DNA from: Bacillota bacterium | Lineage (GTDB): Bacteria > Bacillota > Clostridia > Acetivibrionales > DSM-1351 | Assembly (NCBI GenBank): GCA_023395575.1 | Contig: JAEWZA010000292.1 | Span: forward strand, 1 to 11,496 | Direction of reading: 5' to 3' | Length of the DNA: 11,496 nucleotides | Shown here: one piece after another, positions 1 through 7,351 of the stretch | Layout: each line of letters opens with the position of its first letter | Position numbering within the stretch: position 1 is the first letter of the stretch | Program-made: the position numbers and the translations under genes | Notes under the pieces: generated by a model | Seen by the model: only the letters and a program-made list of their open reading frames with translations | What the model was told of the DNA's origin: nothing | The model's database searches: none

Positions 1-91
1 CTGCAGCTGGTTTGTCCCCACACCCAGCTACCATTGAGATAGCCATACAAGTAACCAAAGCTAAACCTATTAGTTTCTTTGCTTTTTGCAT
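1..91 (-). CDS. Solute-binding lipoprotein of a sugar ABC transporter (N-terminal fragment, cut by window edge)
   Basis: Only the first 30 codons are in the window. They encode a classic lipoprotein signal peptide: a basic start (MQKAKK), a hydrophobic core, and a lipobox V-A-G-C with the lipidated cysteine at residue 24, followed by a polar GDKPAA stretch. The ATG at 91-89 follows AAGGAGG at a spacing of six bases, so the start is secure. It sits 57 bp downstream of the second permease gene in the same direction. That position and the lipobox make it almost certainly the extracellular substrate-binding subunit of the transporter formed by the two permeases, anchored to the outer face of the membrane. 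The substrate cannot be read from this fragment; a carbohydrate or oligosaccharide is inferred from the permease family. The mature domain lies outside the window. Confidence 0.85.
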   Translation of the reverse strand, partial: MQKAKKLIGLALVTCMAISMVAGCGDKPAA

Positions 92-130
92 TGTGAACCT
101 CCTTAAAATTATAAATATATTTATTGCTAT

Positions 131-146
131 CCATACTCACGTATGG
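131..146 (-). other. Intercistronic hairpin between permease and binding-protein genes
   Basis: CCATAC and GTATGG form a perfect 6-bp stem around a 4-base loop, a few bases after the permease stop codon and about 40 bases before the binding-protein start. No T-run follows, so it is not a normal terminator. It could mark an RNA processing or stabilisation site that lets the binding protein be made in excess over the permeases. That role is inference. Confidence 0.5.
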
Positions 147-148
147 TA

Positions 149-1075
149 TTAGCCTTTAACAGCACCTACAGTTAAACCTTTTACAAAATACTTCTGGAAG
201 AATGGATACGCTATTATAATAGGACCTATTGCTAAAGTACACATTGCCATACGAGCTGTCTCAGATGGAAGATTTGCAAGTGCCTGAGAACCCTGTGGTA
301 AGTTTGCAGCCTGTGACAAGTACTGAATAGCAGCAAGTGTCTTATATAATAGATATTGCAAATTGAATAGCTTAGCATCATCTATAAACATAAGCGGTAA
401 ATACCAGTCATTCCAGTATGTCAGACATTGGAACAAACCTACTGTTGCAAGTCCTGCCTTTGCTAAAGGTAAAACAATTTGAACAAATGTTCTAAACTCT
501 CCTGCACCATCAATCTTTGCTGATTCAATAAGTGAATCAGGAACATTTGTCTGGTAGAATGTTCTCATAATCATTACATACCAAGCATTAGCAAGAGCTG
601 GAATAATCAATGCAAATATTGTATTATTCATATGTAGTACATTTACGTATACCATATACCATGGTACTAGACCACCATTAAATATCATTGTAAAAAACAC
701 TATAAAAGCAAATTTATTTCTGTGTCTGAAATCTTTTCTTGATATTACATAAGAGAACATAGAAATTATAGCCAAACTTAACAATGTACCAACTACTGTT
801 ACAAAAATTGATATTCCATATGCTCTAAATATTGCTTCACCTGTTTTTACGACCCATTCGTAAGCCTCTAGACTGAAAACTCTTGGAATAAAGTTATACC
901 CATATATTGTAATAGTCTTTTCATCTGTAAAGGATATACCAATTATCAGAACAAGCGGAACTATACAACATAGTGAATATATTACAAAAACTAAATTGAG
1001 TACCCCATTCCAAAAAGGCTTAATATCATTTAACTTATTAACTGTACCATACTGTACATCATCTTTGTGCTTCAT
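149..1075 (-). CDS. Carbohydrate ABC transporter permease, LplC/YtcP type (MalG-like subunit)
   Basis: This 308-residue integral membrane protein is the second permease of a CUT1-type carbohydrate importer. It shows about six hydrophobic segments (near residues 25-48, 86-110, 121-143, 152-170, 206-220 and 275-293) and the cytoplasmic EAA loop near residues 184-204, with ESAKIDGAG leading to IVLPL, the site that docks the ATPase. The C-terminus ends in the typical FVKGLTVGAVKG. A longer reading from 1114 would add 13 residues, but the ATG at 1075 is preferred: it is preceded by GGGGGGGAG at four bases and leaves the upstream permease gene free of overlap (13 bp gap). It presumably forms a heterodimer with the neighbouring LplB-type permease. 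The substrate is probably an oligosaccharide, inferred from context. No ATPase gene is adjacent, so a shared MsmK-type ATPase encoded elsewhere is expected. Confidence 0.9.
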   Translation of the reverse strand: MKHKDDVQYGTVNKLNDIKPFWNGVLNLVFVIYSLCCIVPLVLIIGISFTDEKTITIYGYNFIPRVFSLEAYEWVVKTGEAIFRAYGISIFVTVVGTLLSLAIISMFSYVISRKDFRHRNKFAFIVFFTMIFNGGLVPWYMVYVNVLHMNNTIFALIIPALANAWYVMIMRTFYQTNVPDSLIESAKIDGAGEFRTFVQIVLPLAKAGLATVGLFQCLTYWNDWYLPLMFIDDAKLFNLQYLLYKTLAAIQYLSQAANLPQGSQALANLPSETARMAMCTLAIGPIIIAYPFFQKYFVKGLTVGAVKG

Positions 1076-1079
1076 GAAT

Positions 1080-1090
1080 CTCCCCCCCTT
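1080..1090 (-). promoter_or_regulatory. G-rich ribosome binding site that fixes the second permease start
   Basis: The minus strand reads AAGGGGGGGAG, ending four bases before the ATG at 1075. Its first two A residues belong to the TAA stop of the upstream permease, so termination and re-initiation are adjacent and coupling is likely. The seven-G run is unusual in this AT-rich DNA. Confidence 0.75.
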
Positions 1091-2078
1091 AGAATAAAGC
1101 TTGTTCTGGATCAATCTTTCTAACTATTAAATTAGAAACCATTACAAGAATAAATCCACAAATAGACTGATATAAACCTGATGCCGAAGCCATTCCTACA
1201 TCATTTAAATTACGCAACGCATTATATACATAAGTATCAATTGTCATTGTAGTGTCATATAACGCTCCTGTATTTCTTGGTACTTGGAAGAACAATCCAA
1301 AGTCGGAATAGAATACTTTTCCAACTGCCAACAAAGTAAGGATTATCATTAATGTTTTTAACAATGGAATTGTAATACTTTTTATCTGTTGCCATTTTGA
1401 TGCACCATCAACAATAGCCGCTTCATAAAACTCTTGATCTATACCAGCTATAGCTGCTATATATATAACCGTATTATATCCAGTTAATTTCCATATATTA
1501 ACAATAGTTAATATGAATGGCCATTTCCCAGGCTCTGCATACCATCCTATGTCCTCCATACCCAGCAACGGAAGCAATGATTTGTTTACAAAACCTTTTT
1601 CTTCACCAAGTAAAGCAAACACAATATAACTTACAACTATCCAAGACATGAAATATGGTAACAACATGCTTGCTTGATAAAACTTAGATAAGAATTTGTT
1701 CTTAATCTCATTAATCATTATTGCAAAAAGTACAGATACTACTAAACCAAGAAATATAAATACAAAATTATATCCTAATGTATTCCTTGTCATAGTAAAA
1801 GCATCAGGTGTTGCTGTGAAAAATTCAAAATTCTTAAAACCTACCCAATCACTTAATAAAAAATTCTCAAAAAAATTATTTCCGTGATATTGGTAGCTCT
1901 TAAATGCAATTAACACGCCCGCCATCGGTAAATAGTTATTAAAAAATAAAACAACCAATAGAGGGAGCATCATAATGTAAAGCACTTTGTTCTTTACTAT
2001 ATCTCTCAAAAAGCCAGTTTTGTTTTTGGCTTTTAAGGGAACAGCTACATCTTTTGTTGCAGTTCGACTTACTCCCAT
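1089..2078 (-). CDS. Carbohydrate ABC transporter permease, LplB type (MalF-like subunit)
   Basis: This 329-residue membrane permease belongs to the LplB group of CUT1 sugar importers. After a short basic cytoplasmic tail, hydrophobic segments occur near residues 33-60, 103-124, 137-157, 187-211, 235-255 and 303-320. The EAA loop lies at about 219-240 (EAAIVDGASKWQ, then SITIPLL) and contacts the ATPase. The protein ends with RKIDPEQALF, a common ending in this family. The open frame continues upstream to 2210, but that extension has no ribosome binding site and would run through the presumed promoter. I chose the ATG at 2078, with GGGTGG ten bases upstream; an ATG at 2099 is possible but lacks a Shine-Dalgarno. 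It is the first gene of the permease operon, followed 13 bp later by the LplC-type subunit. Control by the upstream AraC-type regulator is likely. Confidence 0.9.
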   Translation of the reverse strand: MGVSRTATKDVAVPLKAKNKTGFLRDIVKNKVLYIMMLPLLVVLFFNNYLPMAGVLIAFKSYQYHGNNFFENFLLSDWVGFKNFEFFTATPDAFTMTRNTLGYNFVFIFLGLVVSVLFAIMINEIKNKFLSKFYQASMLLPYFMSWIVVSYIVFALLGEEKGFVNKSLLPLLGMEDIGWYAEPGKWPFILTIVNIWKLTGYNTVIYIAAIAGIDQEFYEAAIVDGASKWQQIKSITIPLLKTLMIILTLLAVGKVFYSDFGLFFQVPRNTGALYDTTMTIDTYVYNALRNLNDVGMASASGLYQSICGFILVMVSNLIVRKIDPEQALF

Positions 2079-2088
2079 AGCTACTATG

Positions 2089-2094
2089 CCACCC
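2089..2094 (-). promoter_or_regulatory. Ribosome binding site supporting the LplB-type permease start
   Basis: GGGTGG on the minus strand lies ten bases before the ATG at 2078. It is only a moderate match and slightly far away, but it is the only candidate near any in-frame start here, and it argues against the longer readings from 2099 or 2210. Confidence 0.5.
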
Positions 2095-2164
2095 TTCATT
2101 ATATGTAATATGTGATACCAAAAACAGGCGTTCACAAAGAATATTACGACTATGCCCGCTTTGC

Positions 2165-2194
2165 TATATATATATATTAATAAATTGAAGTCAA
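2165..2194 (-). promoter_or_regulatory. Candidate sigma-A promoter of the permease operon
   Basis: TTGACT (2194-2189) and TATATA (2170-2165) are 18 bp apart; an overlapping TATATA gives 16 bp. The -10 region sits in an alternating TA run. The start site would fall near 2158, giving a leader of about 80 bases before the permease ATG. The inverted and direct repeats at 2221-2263 lie just upstream, where an activator would bind. Assigned by eye only. Confidence 0.5.
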
Positions 2195-2220
2195 TCACAA
2201 AATAGACCAACTTGCTTTAA

Positions 2221-2250
2221 TGTGCAATATCTTGTCAACAACATTGCACA
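2221..2250. promoter_or_regulatory. Candidate operator: 8-bp perfect inverted repeat
   Basis: TGTGCAAT (2221-2228) and ATTGCACA (2243-2250) form a perfect inverted repeat with a 14-bp spacer, 26 bp upstream of the -35 element of the permease promoter. The arms are richer in G+C than their surroundings. It may be a transcription factor site, either for the adjacent YesN-type regulator or for another regulator. No T-run follows, so it does not look like a terminator of the regulator gene. Confidence 0.45.
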
Positions 2251-2263
2251 AATTTGAACAACA
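2235..2263. promoter_or_regulatory. Direct repeats typical of an AraC-family binding site
   Basis: TCAACAACA (2235-2243) and TGAACAACA (2255-2263) repeat with an offset of exactly 20 bp, about two helical turns; a third AACAAC occurs at 2306-2311. Many AraC-family proteins bind direct repeats at such spacing upstream of the promoter they activate, and the gene of an AraC-type response regulator ends at 2326. The motif is short and AC-rich, so chance is possible. Confidence 0.4.
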
Positions 2264-2325
2264 AAATATTACACAGCCTTTACATTTAGTTCACAATTCC
2301 TTTGCAACAACTTTAAAAATCCTTT

Positions 2326-3948
2326 TCAGCTAATAAATAAGGTCTCTTTATACTCCGATGGAGTCATACCTGAATACTTTTTAAATATTTTTGAAAAGTA
2401 ATGAGGATCTGGAATACCAACTAGCTCTGCAACTTCATAAGTCTTATACTTAACATCCTTTAATAGCTCTTTAGCTTTTTCAATGCGAACATCGTTAAGA
2501 TAATCTACAAAACTTATACCAAGCTCTTTCTTAAACATTCTGCTAATGTAGAATGTACTAACGTATATGTTTTCAGCAACTTCATTAAGTGTGACCTGTT
2601 CATTATAATGCTCGTGTATATAGTCTATGGCTTTTCTAAGTATAAGCTTTAGGCTCTTATTATTAAAGCTATTAACCCTTGAAGCTATTCTCATTGATAC
2701 TTCTTCAAGTAATGAATTCAATTCATCAACACTGTCACATTTATCAATTAGCTTTAGCAAGCTTGCTATATCTCTTCCCTCTTCATGCTTTTTGTCAGCA
2801 TCAATAGCCAAAACAGATATTCTTATATTATTTATTGATGAAAGCGTACTATAGTAGAAGTTCTTTAAATAGCTAATATTTATGTTATTATTATTTACAT
2901 ATTTAGATATATTTTGTGTTGTAACTTTTACCAACTCACTATTTCCAGACTTGATATTTTCAAGTAATTGTTTTTGATAATTTTCTAAAGCAGAGTAATC
3001 ATCATATCTAAAGAAAGAATTTAGATCACTATACTGAATTATTGAATTATTTCCAATATAACTCTTATATTCAAGTGAACCCATACATTCTCTAAGTTTT
3101 TCTGTTAACTCCATAGCAGAAGTTCCATTCGAACTAACAGCAATAGTAACAGTAAATCCAAAGCCATTATTTATAACTTCTTGAAGGTCACCACACTTTT
3201 CACTTACTTCAGAAATATCTATGGTAGACTTGTCAAATTTCTGTATAATGAATGCCACTCTGCTGGTGTTAAGCATTATGCTGGTTACTTCATACTTCTC
3301 GGCAAAAACTTCCTCAAAGGAATTTACTATTCCAATTTGACATAATTGCTTATCATATTGAGTACTTGTTGTTTTTTCCTCAAAGTCATTCTCCATTAAA
3401 ACAAGTACAAAATTACTTATATTAACATTAAAAAGATTCAACTTTTCATCAATCTCATCTTCATTTGTAATAATACCATAAGTAATATCATATAGGAATT
3501 TTTCTCTGAGAATAGGAATACTCTGCTCATATAAACGCTTAAACTTATCTACTTCTAAATGTTTAAGCTTTTGTTCATTGAAATCTTTAACTGCCTTAGT
3601 TAAAACATTTGTAAGCTCTTCTATTTTTGTAGGCTTTAATAAGAAGTCAAAAGCTCCACACTTTATAGCTTCATGTACATAATCAAAATCTCGAAAGCCT
3701 GTCAAAATAATTATTTTTGCATTAGGTACTAATATTTTAACTTGCTTTATCATACTTATTCCATCTAACCCCGGCATACGAATATCTGTGATAATAATGT
3801 CAGGACGATGCAGCTTAATGAGTTCAAGTCCTTCAACGCCATCACACGCATCGGCACATACCTCACATTCAAGATGTCTCCAATTAATAATATTTTTAAT
3901 CCCTTTTCTTATAATCGACTCATCATCAATTATTAGAACCTTGTACAT
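2326..3948 (-). CDS. YesN-type two-component response regulator with AraC-family DNA-binding domain
   Basis: This 540-residue protein is the transcriptional output of a sugar-sensing two-component system. The receiver domain occupies about residues 1-120, with the acidic pair D8/D9, phospho-acceptor D55 (in IIITDIRMPG), T83 and K105 (in LLKPT) all in place. A long middle region without catalytic motifs follows, as in the YesN family. Residues 433-535 form an AraC-type double helix-turn-helix; the second half carries the signature VAELVGIPDPHYFSKIFKK followed by GMTPSEY. The ATG at 3948 is preceded by AGGAGGG at a good distance. The gene overlaps the kinase gene by 23 bp, which suggests translational coupling of the pair. 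Its likely targets are the permease operon downstream and perhaps its own operon. Family is certain; the target is inferred from position. Confidence 0.93.
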   Translation of the reverse strand: MYKVLIIDDESIIRKGIKNIINWRHLECEVCADACDGVEGLELIKLHRPDIIITDIRMPGLDGISMIKQVKILVPNAKIIILTGFRDFDYVHEAIKCGAFDFLLKPTKIEELTNVLTKAVKDFNEQKLKHLEVDKFKRLYEQSIPILREKFLYDITYGIITNEDEIDEKLNLFNVNISNFVLVLMENDFEEKTTSTQYDKQLCQIGIVNSFEEVFAEKYEVTSIMLNTSRVAFIIQKFDKSTIDISEVSEKCGDLQEVINNGFGFTVTIAVSSNGTSAMELTEKLRECMGSLEYKSYIGNNSIIQYSDLNSFFRYDDYSALENYQKQLLENIKSGNSELVKVTTQNISKYVNNNNINISYLKNFYYSTLSSINNIRISVLAIDADKKHEEGRDIASLLKLIDKCDSVDELNSLLEEVSMRIASRVNSFNNKSLKLILRKAIDYIHEHYNEQVTLNEVAENIYVSTFYISRMFKKELGISFVDYLNDVRIEKAKELLKDVKYKTYEVAELVGIPDPHYFSKIFKKYSGMTPSEYKETLFIS

Positions 3949-5767
3949 AATAGCCCTCCTTGGTATTGTGAATCTGAACAGGTAAGGTTACAGATACCTT
4001 TGTATAAATATTAACTTTACTTTCAATTTTCAAACCGTATTTTTCTCCATAAAATAATTTTATTCTTCTATTAACATTTTCTATACCTATACTTTTATCC
4101 TTTTTACTATTTAGAGATTTAAAGTAGGTATTATTATCCATACTTAGTCCATTATTTAGCTTAATTAGTTCTTCTGATGAAATTCCATTTCCATTGTCTA
4201 TTACCTCAATTGTAATCAAGTCATTTGTGATATCTGCAACAAGCGAAATAATTCCTTTGCCTCTATTGTTTTCCACACCATGATAAACTGCATTCTCAAT
4301 TAGCGGCTGAATAAGCAATCTTGGAATCTTCACATATAAAACTTGAGGATTAATTTCTTTATTCAATGTAATTTTATCTTCGAATCTTCTTTTTAATAGT
4401 GAAATATATTTATCAATATAAATAAACTCCTCTTCAATAGTTATAAGTCTGTCATCTCTTCCAATACTAATATCTAATAGAGTTGATAAATCAGATACTG
4501 TTTCACTTATCTCAGGAACATTATTTAACTGAGCCATCCAATTTATTGATTCTAATGTATTAAACAAAAAATGAGGATTTATTTGAGACTGCAGCGCTTT
4601 TATTTCAGCCTCTTTGCGTGTAATTTGTTCTCTATAAATCCAATTGACTAAATGATCCATCTCCTTTGTCATAGTATTAAAGGTTTTCTGCAAAAAGCCA
4701 AGCTCATCATTTCTATCAATCTCAATATAGCTACTAGAAATCTTATCAATGTTCATTCCCTTCATAGCTTTTACCAATTGATTTATAGGCTTAATCATAT
4801 CAAATGATACAAAGAAGCTTACAAAGGTTAATAGTAAAATAGCTGCCAAACATATTAAAATCATATTTATTCTTAATCCCTCAACATCCGCATGTAATTG
4901 TTTCAAGGGAATATACGTTACTACTGTCCATCTTAAATCACTTAAAGTTCTTGAAGCAATAAAAATTTTAGCCTTATTGCTAACTCCGTTAGGTATCTCT
5001 TGAATTGTTTTACTATATTTAGTAAAGGTTGCTTTATCCCTGCAAAAAATAATTCTATTATCAGGAGAAAGAATTGTTAAGTTTTTCATCAATTCTGATT
5101 CTGAGCCTCCTAAAGCATCCTTGAAAGATAGCTTGTCTATTTGAACTGCCAATAGGCCTATTTCCTGATAGTTATCCCTATTATAAATCATTTTTATCAA
5201 GTATGCATTATCATTAGCATCGAAATACCAGACAGATCCACCACCCGCAGCTCTTGCATACTTTTGCATTTCAATATAATTTTGCAGTACTACTGATTTT
5301 ATATCAGATTCTACACTGCTTCTGTCATATTCAATAATTTTTACAGTCTTTGTTACAATACACAATGCCAAAATATCAGTCCGATTAGTAACTATTTTTT
5401 GAAACGAATTAATAATATCAGATCTAACTTCATAATTTTGTAGCCTATTTATACTTCTGTCATCATTAAGTAAGGCGGAATAAATACCTTCATCATTACC
5501 TATGTTCTGAGATAACATACTCAAATTTTCTATTGTATCTTGAAGTCTAAGTTCTACTATACTCAATAATTCATTTGAATATGCTTTAGACTTTTCAATT
5601 ATTATGTTCTCAGAAGTTTTAAAACTAAAATATCCAATAAAAATAAGTGGTATAAATATTTGTATGTATAAAATAAGAAAAATTTTCTTTTTTATGGATA
5701 TATTTCTGTAAAATCTAATAGTTCTCATTAAATGCCAGTACATACCAGATGTCACCTTGTTTATCAT
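3926..5767 (-). CDS. YesM-type membrane sensor histidine kinase
   Basis: This 613-residue kinase senses an external signal and phosphorylates the adjacent YesN-type regulator. Transmembrane segments at about 29-48 and 300-322 flank an extracellular sensor region of about 250 residues. A HAMP linker follows near 323-375 and a short coiled segment leads to the His_kinase domain, where H399 in QSQINPHFLFNTLESINW is the phospho-acceptor. The ATPase domain shows the N box (LIENAVYHGVEN, N492), the G1 box DNGNGI (524-529) and the G2-like SIGIENVNRRI (559-569). The ATG at 5767 has GAGGT four bases upstream. The gene starts 15 bp after the binding-protein gene and overlaps the regulator gene by 23 bp, so the three form an operon. 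A binding protein encoded directly ahead of a YesM kinase suggests that the sugar-loaded lipoprotein presents the signal to the sensor region; that is inference. Confidence 0.93.
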   Translation of the reverse strand: MINKVTSGMYWHLMRTIRFYRNISIKKKIFLILYIQIFIPLIFIGYFSFKTSENIIIEKSKAYSNELLSIVELRLQDTIENLSMLSQNIGNDEGIYSALLNDDRSINRLQNYEVRSDIINSFQKIVTNRTDILALCIVTKTVKIIEYDRSSVESDIKSVVLQNYIEMQKYARAAGGGSVWYFDANDNAYLIKMIYNRDNYQEIGLLAVQIDKLSFKDALGGSESELMKNLTILSPDNRIIFCRDKATFTKYSKTIQEIPNGVSNKAKIFIASRTLSDLRWTVVTYIPLKQLHADVEGLRINMILICLAAILLLTFVSFFVSFDMIKPINQLVKAMKGMNIDKISSSYIEIDRNDELGFLQKTFNTMTKEMDHLVNWIYREQITRKEAEIKALQSQINPHFLFNTLESINWMAQLNNVPEISETVSDLSTLLDISIGRDDRLITIEEEFIYIDKYISLLKRRFEDKITLNKEINPQVLYVKIPRLLIQPLIENAVYHGVENNRGKGIISLVADITNDLITIEVIDNGNGISSEELIKLNNGLSMDNNTYFKSLNSKKDKSIGIENVNRRIKLFYGEKYGLKIESKVNIYTKVSVTLPVQIHNTKEGYYVQGSNN

Positions 5768-5782
5768 ATTTACCTCAAATGT

Positions 5783-7090
5783 TTAATTTGTAATCTTTTC
5801 TACAGCTTGATCCCATATATCCTCTGCAGTTGTTTCACCTAATAAAAATTTGGGAAACTGTTTTATTACTATGTCCTCCCATGCCGACCTTTCGATAACA
5901 TGATCAGGAATAGGTGTTTTATTCTTGCTAAGAATTCTTTTATAAACACCAGCACTCTGCTCCGCTAATAAACTATTAGCGGATTGAAAATCCATTTCCA
6001 TATTTAAATTAGTAATCAATCCAGTAGTCTTATAAAAATATGTAGCTGATTCTTTTGACGTTAAATATTTTATAAACTCAATAGAATTATCTCTCTTGTT
6101 GAAAGAGTTCCAAGCATTTTTACTAATATAGAAAGTACCTCCGCCTAAACCCGTAAGCATCTTTGAATCCTCATCAGTCATTGATGGAAATGGAATCATT
6201 TTTACGCTTGTGTCATCCTTTTCAAAGTATGGTATGAACCAGGAACCTTGAACTATCATAGCTGCCTGCTTTGTAAAAAACAGATTATTCCTCTCGTCAC
6301 TATAAATCATGATTGAATCTTCTGAAAATGCACCTATGTCACTTAATTCCTTCATATATTTCATTGCATCAATATAGCACTTATTAATTTTACCATCAAC
6401 CAAATACTCTTCAACACCCTGAGAACCACCTAAACTTGCTATTATATTTTGATAAATATATGAACCCTCTGCAGTAGAGTTATATGCTATAGGTATAATT
6501 CCATTTTTCTTGAATATAGCTACTGCATCCTTTAACTCTTTATAATTTGCAGGCTCCTTTACACCGTATTTATCAAATAAGTCTTTATTAATGAAAAGTC
6601 CCTCAAATACAAGCTCAAATGGAATTCCATATATACGATTGTTATAGGTTGTTGCACTAAAGCTTGCTTGATCGAAAGAGTCCATCCATGTCCTGTCTTG
6701 TTTTAAGGTGTCGGTAATATCTGCAATTTTATCAGCTTTAATTAGATATTTTATATCAGAACCCGGCCACAAACCAAAAACATCTGGTTCGCTTCCAGAT
6801 GCAAATTTTGTCTTAAGCGTAGGTAAATAATCATCTCCGAATATGGATTGATTTGAAATTTTAATATTTGGATTTTCTTCTTCGAATTTGGCAATAATTT
6901 CTCTTAACACCCCAGCCTTACTATCAGCGCCTCCCCAAGTAGTCATTAAATTTATGGTATGAATCTTAGGAGGTATATTACTTTTTTGAACGCCCTCATA
7001 GTTCTGCGAATTATTACTAGAACATGAAACAATCAAAATATTTAGTAAGGTAATAGAAATCATTGTCAATATCTTTTTTGAACACCCCAT
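5783..7090 (-). CDS. Family 1 extracellular solute-binding lipoprotein, probable sensing partner of the YesMN pair
   Basis: This 435-residue lipoprotein resembles sugar-binding proteins of CUT1 ABC transporters. It has a basic N-terminus, a hydrophobic core and a lipobox I-V-S-C with the lipidated cysteine at residue 23. The mature part begins near residue 45 with INLMTTWGG, continues with EEENPNIKISNQSIFGDDY, and contains GSEPDVFGLWPGSD, YGIPFELVFEGLFINKDLF and a late MLTGLGGGTFYISKNAWN, all typical of the family. A reading four codons longer would begin at a TTG at 7102, but GGAG lies six bases before the ATG at 7090, so that start is used. It is the first gene of a three-gene operon with the kinase and regulator, while the permease operon has its own binding protein. 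I therefore infer that it serves signal detection rather than transport, like CuaD of R. cellulolyticum as I remember it. A transport role cannot be excluded. Confidence 0.88.
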   Translation of the reverse strand: MGCSKKILTMISITLLNILIVSCSSNNSQNYEGVQKSNIPPKIHTINLMTTWGGADSKAGVLREIIAKFEEENPNIKISNQSIFGDDYLPTLKTKFASGSEPDVFGLWPGSDIKYLIKADKIADITDTLKQDRTWMDSFDQASFSATTYNNRIYGIPFELVFEGLFINKDLFDKYGVKEPANYKELKDAVAIFKKNGIIPIAYNSTAEGSYIYQNIIASLGGSQGVEEYLVDGKINKCYIDAMKYMKELSDIGAFSEDSIMIYSDERNNLFFTKQAAMIVQGSWFIPYFEKDDTSVKMIPFPSMTDEDSKMLTGLGGGTFYISKNAWNSFNKRDNSIEFIKYLTSKESATYFYKTTGLITNLNMEMDFQSANSLLAEQSAGVYKRILSKNKTPIPDHVIERSAWEDIVIKQFPKFLLGETTAEDIWDQAVEKITN

Positions 7091-7096
7091 AATTAA

Positions 7097-7100
7097 CTCC
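7097..7100 (-). promoter_or_regulatory. Ribosome binding site that fixes the sensing lipoprotein start
   Basis: GGAG ends six bases before the ATG at 7090. It lies inside the reading-frame extension that would begin at TTG 7102, which argues that the TTG is not the start. Confidence 0.65.
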
Positions 7101-7207
7101 AATCGATACTAACTAATTTGTTTAGGTTTGAAAACTATATAATAATTAATTATTAAATATAATTTTATAGCAGATTTAACAAGAGTTGAATACATGCTGC
7201 AATTTCT

Positions 7208-7234
7208 ATTATAGTCGTTCTTCACATTCCTCAA
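7208..7234 (-). promoter_or_regulatory. Candidate promoter of the binding protein-kinase-regulator operon
   Basis: A perfect -10 box TATAAT (7213-7208) is preceded by TTGAGG (7234-7229) at 15 bp; shifting the -35 by one or two bases gives the more usual 16-17 bp but a weaker match. The mRNA leader would be about 110 bases. A second, weaker option is the extended -10 TGCTATAAA further downstream. The rest of 7091-7351 holds AT-rich sequence, a 16-bp AT palindrome at 7140-7155 and the terminator of the upstream gene. Confidence 0.45.
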
Positions 7235-7288
7235 ACAAACAACATTTATATGACAAAACACCAAAAATTCAAAGACAACATAATTTGT

Positions 7289-7326
7289 AAAAAGACAAGC
7301 TATAATAATTCTAATTATTATAGCTT
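7289..7326 (-). terminator. Rho-independent terminator of the ClpE-type gene
   Basis: AAGCTATAATAATT (7297-7310) and its exact reverse complement (7313-7326) are separated by two bases, giving a stem of up to 14 bp that is 26 bases past the stop codon at its near edge. On the minus strand the hairpin is followed by GTCTTTTTAC. The stem is AT-rich, so strength may be moderate. It separates the ATPase gene from the sugar-sensing operon. Confidence 0.75.
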
Positions 7327-7351
7327 TATAAATTTTATTATATAATATTAC

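Noticed and set aside
2079..2210. N-terminal extension of the LplB-type permease
   Set aside because: It has no ribosome binding site, is unlike family N-termini, and would place the best promoter candidate inside the coding region.
7140..7155. 16-bp perfect palindrome TAATAATTAATTATTA as an operator
   Set aside because: It is made only of A and T in very AT-rich DNA, where such palindromes are common by chance, and it lies downstream of the presumed promoter.
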